The notes beneath the pieces are model-generated. The model worked only from the letters and a program-made list of their open reading frames with translations. It made no database searches and was not told where the DNA came from. This document shows positions 61,618 to 64,000 of a stretch of 64,000 nt of DNA, piece by piece (position 1 is the stretch's first letter; each line of letters begins with the position of its first letter). Position numbers and translations under genes: made by a program. The DNA lies in assembly GCF_000372065.1 (NCBI RefSeq), contig NZ_AQVB01000005.1, forward strand, positions 46,725 to 110,724, given 5' to 3'. The DNA is from Oligella urethralis DSM 7531. Lineage in GTDB: Bacteria > Pseudomonadota > Gammaproteobacteria > Burkholderiales > Burkholderiaceae_B.

Positions 61618-63631
61618 TCCTGATAAGGCACGAGACGTTGACATTGCTGAAGAGAAAGAGTTAACCCCTGAAGAGCATGCAGCGTTATTAGAGAAGTTTG
61701 ATGTCGAATCACGTACCCGCCACCTAACCGGAATCATGGCAAGTATTGTCTTTGTCGCGTTAATCAGCTTCTCATTATTCCAAATTTACACTGGCGTCTT
61801 TGGGCAGTTTACAGCATACATCCAACGTACAGTGCATTTAGGCTTTGCATTATCGCTCATTTTCTTCTTGTTCCCGGCCAAACGCGGGACAGCAAAAAAT
61901 CACGTCCCTTGGTACGATTTAATTTTAATTTTACTGGCGATTTTGGTTTGTGGCTATTGGCCAATGTACTACGAGACACTCGTTCGACACGTCGGCACCA
62001 TTACAGGCGCACAGCTTGTGATTGGTTCGCTGGCTATTTTGCTGACACTCGAAGCCACCCGCCGTGCCGTAGGACTGCCTATTGTCATTATTTCAGTTGC
62101 GTTCTTGTTATATGCCTACTTCGGTCAATCGATGCCCAGCATGTTTGCCCACCGTGGTCTAACAGAGCACCAATTGGTTAAAGCCATGTTCTTTACCACA
62201 GAAGGTATTTTAGGCACCCCGTTACAAGTATCCTCTACCTACATCTTCTTATTCTTACTCTTCGGATCATTTTTAGTGCAGACCGGGGTAGGAAATTACT
62301 TTAACGACTTAGCAGTGGCTATTGCAGGTAAGCGAGTTGGTGGACCAGCAAAAGTCGCCGTATTCTCGAGCGCCTTACAAGGTACTATATCAGGTAGTTC
62401 GGTCGCTAACGTAGTCACTACAGGTTCCTACACCATACCTATGATGAAAAAGCTTGGGTATAACAAAAACTTTGCAGGTGCAGTCGAGGCTGCAGCGTCT
62501 ACCGGTGGACAAATTATGCCACCTATTATGGGGGCAGCTGCATTCCTGATGATCGAGTTTGCCGGCGTTCCCTATTGGGATATTGCTAAGGCAGCCACTA
62601 TTCCGGCCATACTATATTTTTCAGGGATTTGGATCATGACCCACCTCGAGGCAAAACGTACCGGGTTACTTGGACTTCCTGACGATCAGATCCCTAAAAT
62701 GAAGTTCGTTTTAAAACGCCTGCATTTACTTTTCCCGATCCTTATTATTGTCCTACTGCTTTTTAAAGGCTTTAGTATTGAAAGAACGGCATTGTTAGGG
62801 ATTGTTTCGGCGATTGTTGTCTCTTTATTCCTCAAAGACACACGCATTACTCTTCCGAAAATCATTGAAGCACTCACCTCCGGAGCCCGTACAGCACTGG
62901 GTGTAGCGGCTGCGTGTGCGTGCGCGGGGATCATTGTCGGTGTCGTCACAAAAACAGGCTTGGGCTTAAAAATGGGTAATGGCTTGCTGGATATGGCCGG
63001 CGCACTGGCATCCGGCAATTTGCAGCTGCAAATTTTACTCACCCTAATGTTTACGATGGTGACGTCTTTAATTATCGGGATGGGTTCACCCACAACGGCT
63101 AACTATATCATTACATCAACCATTGCCTTACCTGCCGTTGTTGCCATTAATCATATATTGCCTGCTAACGAAGCAGTTCCTATTTTAGCGGCGCATATGT
63201 TTGTATTTTATTTCGGTATTGTCGCAGATATTACACCACCTGTGGCTTTGGCAGCATTCGCCTCGACAGGGGTTTCAGGCGGTGCTCCTATTCGCACAGC
63301 GGTTAACGCGACCAAACTGGCGATTGCGGCATTTATTATTCCGTACATGTTCGTCTTCCAACCACAGCTATTATTAATTGACACTAACTTTGTTGAAGTG
63401 ATCATCATGTTAATAACAGCGATTACGGGAATGATTGCCATCGGTGCCGGATTAATCGGTTATTGGTTTTTTAAATTGAATCCAATCCTGCGACTTATTT
63501 CTTTGGTTACCGGTATTTGCTTAATGTATCCCGGTGGTAATACAGATATTATTGGCGCAATTATCTTTGTGATGCTGGTTGCTTATCAACTGGTACGCAT
63601 CAAGGCTAATCCGGCACTTAAAAACAGTTAG
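61586..63631 (+). CDS. TRAP transporter fused permease (DctQM-type, TAXI system)
   Basis: Protein of 681 residues. A cytoplasmic N-terminal region with DctQ-like segments is joined to a DctM part with many membrane helices. The DctM signatures appear as SGSSVANVVTTGSYTIPMMK, AAASTGGQIMPPIMGAAAFL, and MGSPTTANYIITSTIALPA. It carries the substrate delivered by the TAXI protein, driven by an ion gradient. GGAG lies upstream of the ATG, which is within the DUF1850 gene. A very strong terminator follows. Confidence 0.94.
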   Translation: MTQKYPNKPTDPDKARDVDIAEEKELTPEEHAALLEKFDVESRTRHLTGIMASIVFVALISFSLFQIYTGVFGQFTAYIQRTVHLGFALSLIFFLFPAKRGTAKNHVPWYDLILILLAILVCGYWPMYYETLVRHVGTITGAQLVIGSLAILLTLEATRRAVGLPIVIISVAFLLYAYFGQSMPSMFAHRGLTEHQLVKAMFFTTEGILGTPLQVSSTYIFLFLLFGSFLVQTGVGNYFNDLAVAIAGKRVGGPAKVAVFSSALQGTISGSSVANVVTTGSYTIPMMKKLGYNKNFAGAVEAAASTGGQIMPPIMGAAAFLMIEFAGVPYWDIAKAATIPAILYFSGIWIMTHLEAKRTGLLGLPDDQIPKMKFVLKRLHLLFPILIIVLLLFKGFSIERTALLGIVSAIVVSLFLKDTRITLPKIIEALTSGARTALGVAAACACAGIIVGVVTKTGLGLKMGNGLLDMAGALASGNLQLQILLTLMFTMVTSLIIGMGSPTTANYIITSTIALPAVVAINHILPANEAVPILAAHMFVFYFGIVADITPPVALAAFASTGVSGGAPIRTAVNATKLAIAAFIIPYMFVFQPQLLLIDTNFVEVIIMLITAITGMIAIGAGLIGYWFFKLNPILRLISLVTGICLMYPGGNTDIIGAIIFVMLVAYQLVRIKANPALKNS

Positions 63632-63660
63632 AAATCATTTAATAACTTAGCTACGCTCTA

Positions 63661-63706
63661 CATAAAATAACCCCCGGAAAATTAACTTTCCGGGGGTTAT
63701 TTTATG
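63661..63706 (+). terminator. Terminator of the TRAP-TAXI operon
   Basis: A perfect 20-bp stem (CATAAAATAACCCCCGGAAA with its complement) encloses a 6-nt loop, with an A-rich left arm and T-rich right arm, so it can act in both orientations. Confidence 0.93.
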
Positions 63707-63735
63707 CAGAAAAACGACCGCGTTAAGATCAGACT

Positions 63736-64000
63736 GAGACTTTTGCATAAAAACGGTTAAATAGCGCTTTTTTGTTCTACTTGGAAATTTTTTTGATTTT
63801 TTGATTTTTTAGGAAATTTTCGACAAATTTCACCCCGCTTTTATCGATAAATGCCTGTTTTTTAGACATTTATCTGCCTAATTCTGCCTTTTAGGCAAAA
63901 TTAGGCGCAACTATCCTAAGCTTATTGGCAGCTTTTAAACAATTGATGCAAATCGCTTTCAAAAGCGACTGCGCATGCACCTTGACGAGACCAAAATAGC
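63736..64000 (-). mobile_element. End of an insertion sequence (IS5-like), running off the window
   Basis: A transposase C-terminus on the minus strand (63891-64000) is followed by about 150 bp of AT-rich DNA up to GAGACTTTTGCATAA at 63736, which resembles the terminal inverted repeat of IS5-family elements related to neisserial IS1106. The other end lies outside the window, so the repeat and target duplication cannot be verified. Confidence 0.5.
63891..63998 (-). CDS. IS5-family transposase, C-terminal fragment (cut by window end)
   Basis: The last 35 residues on the minus strand read YFGLVKVHAQSLLKAI..., with LKAANKLRIV near the end, in the style of IS5-family transposase C-termini. The stop is TAA at 63891-63893. 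It is the only mobile-element sequence I recognise in the window. The frame runs off the right edge, so intactness is unknown. Confidence 0.55.
   Translation of the reverse strand, partial: YFGLVKVHAQSLLKAICINCLKAANKLRIVAPNFA

Overview
The window comes from a Gram-negative bacterium with outer-membrane and LPS functions: a KDO kinase, an RND efflux tripartite pump and an MCE lipid-transport cluster. It is most likely a low-GC member of the Betaproteobacteria, family Alcaligenaceae (Oligella- or Pelistega-like). The placement rests on the alaC-hom-thrC operon, the pairing of an aromatic aminotransferase with lexA, potFGHI, kdkA and a TAXI-TRAP system. It is inferred from gene content only. The DNA is chromosomal and gene-dense, mostly housekeeping and transport, with one IS remnant at the right edge.

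Left part (1-15,000): the end of an aromatic aminotransferase; lexA with a perfect SOS box; a copper-exporting P-type ATPase; tRNA-Arg(ACG); the glyoxylate-shunt pair aceA and glcB, each with its own terminator; then a 1-kb non-coding region. That region holds an exact-period 292-bp tandem repeat in which every unit carries a perfect DnaA box. Next come phoU, an ArsC/Spx-like gene with rpiA, and the polyamine ABC operon potFGHI.

Middle (15,000-36,500): kdkA; an alr-radA-TauE-type exporter operon; a squalene-synthase-fold protein lacking its Asp-rich motifs; a flavin reductase-like protein; the alaC-hom-thrC operon (alanine and threonine synthesis from pyruvate and aspartate semialdehyde); a Mth938-domain protein; bcp; a PIN-PhoH ATPase; an SBF-type symporter; a YpfH-like hydrolase that has lost catalytic residues; yqeY; dinB; djlA; a HelD-like helicase with a degenerate nuclease-like insert; and several small lipoproteins or exported proteins.

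Right part (36,500-64,000): an MCE lipid transporter operon (STAS-permease fusion, ATPase, MCE protein, lipoprotein); a LivK-like binding protein; a nitroreductase; pdxJ; a complete RND efflux operon with a palindromic operator candidate upstream; a TrpX-type ABC transporter (ATPase, permease, binding protein); a spermidine-synthase-fold protein; xthA; a lipoprotein lytic transglycosylase; a PerM/AI-2E family permease; tRNA-Leu(UAG); prmB; a YheS-like ABC-F protein; a TAXI-TRAP transporter with a DUF1850 partner; and the 3' end of an IS5-like transposase.

Most genes are ordinary. The signal least explained by known features is the 292-bp repeat array with DnaA boxes at 8107-8731. The concentric inverted repeats in the aceA leader and three apparently catalytically degenerate enzyme homologues come next.
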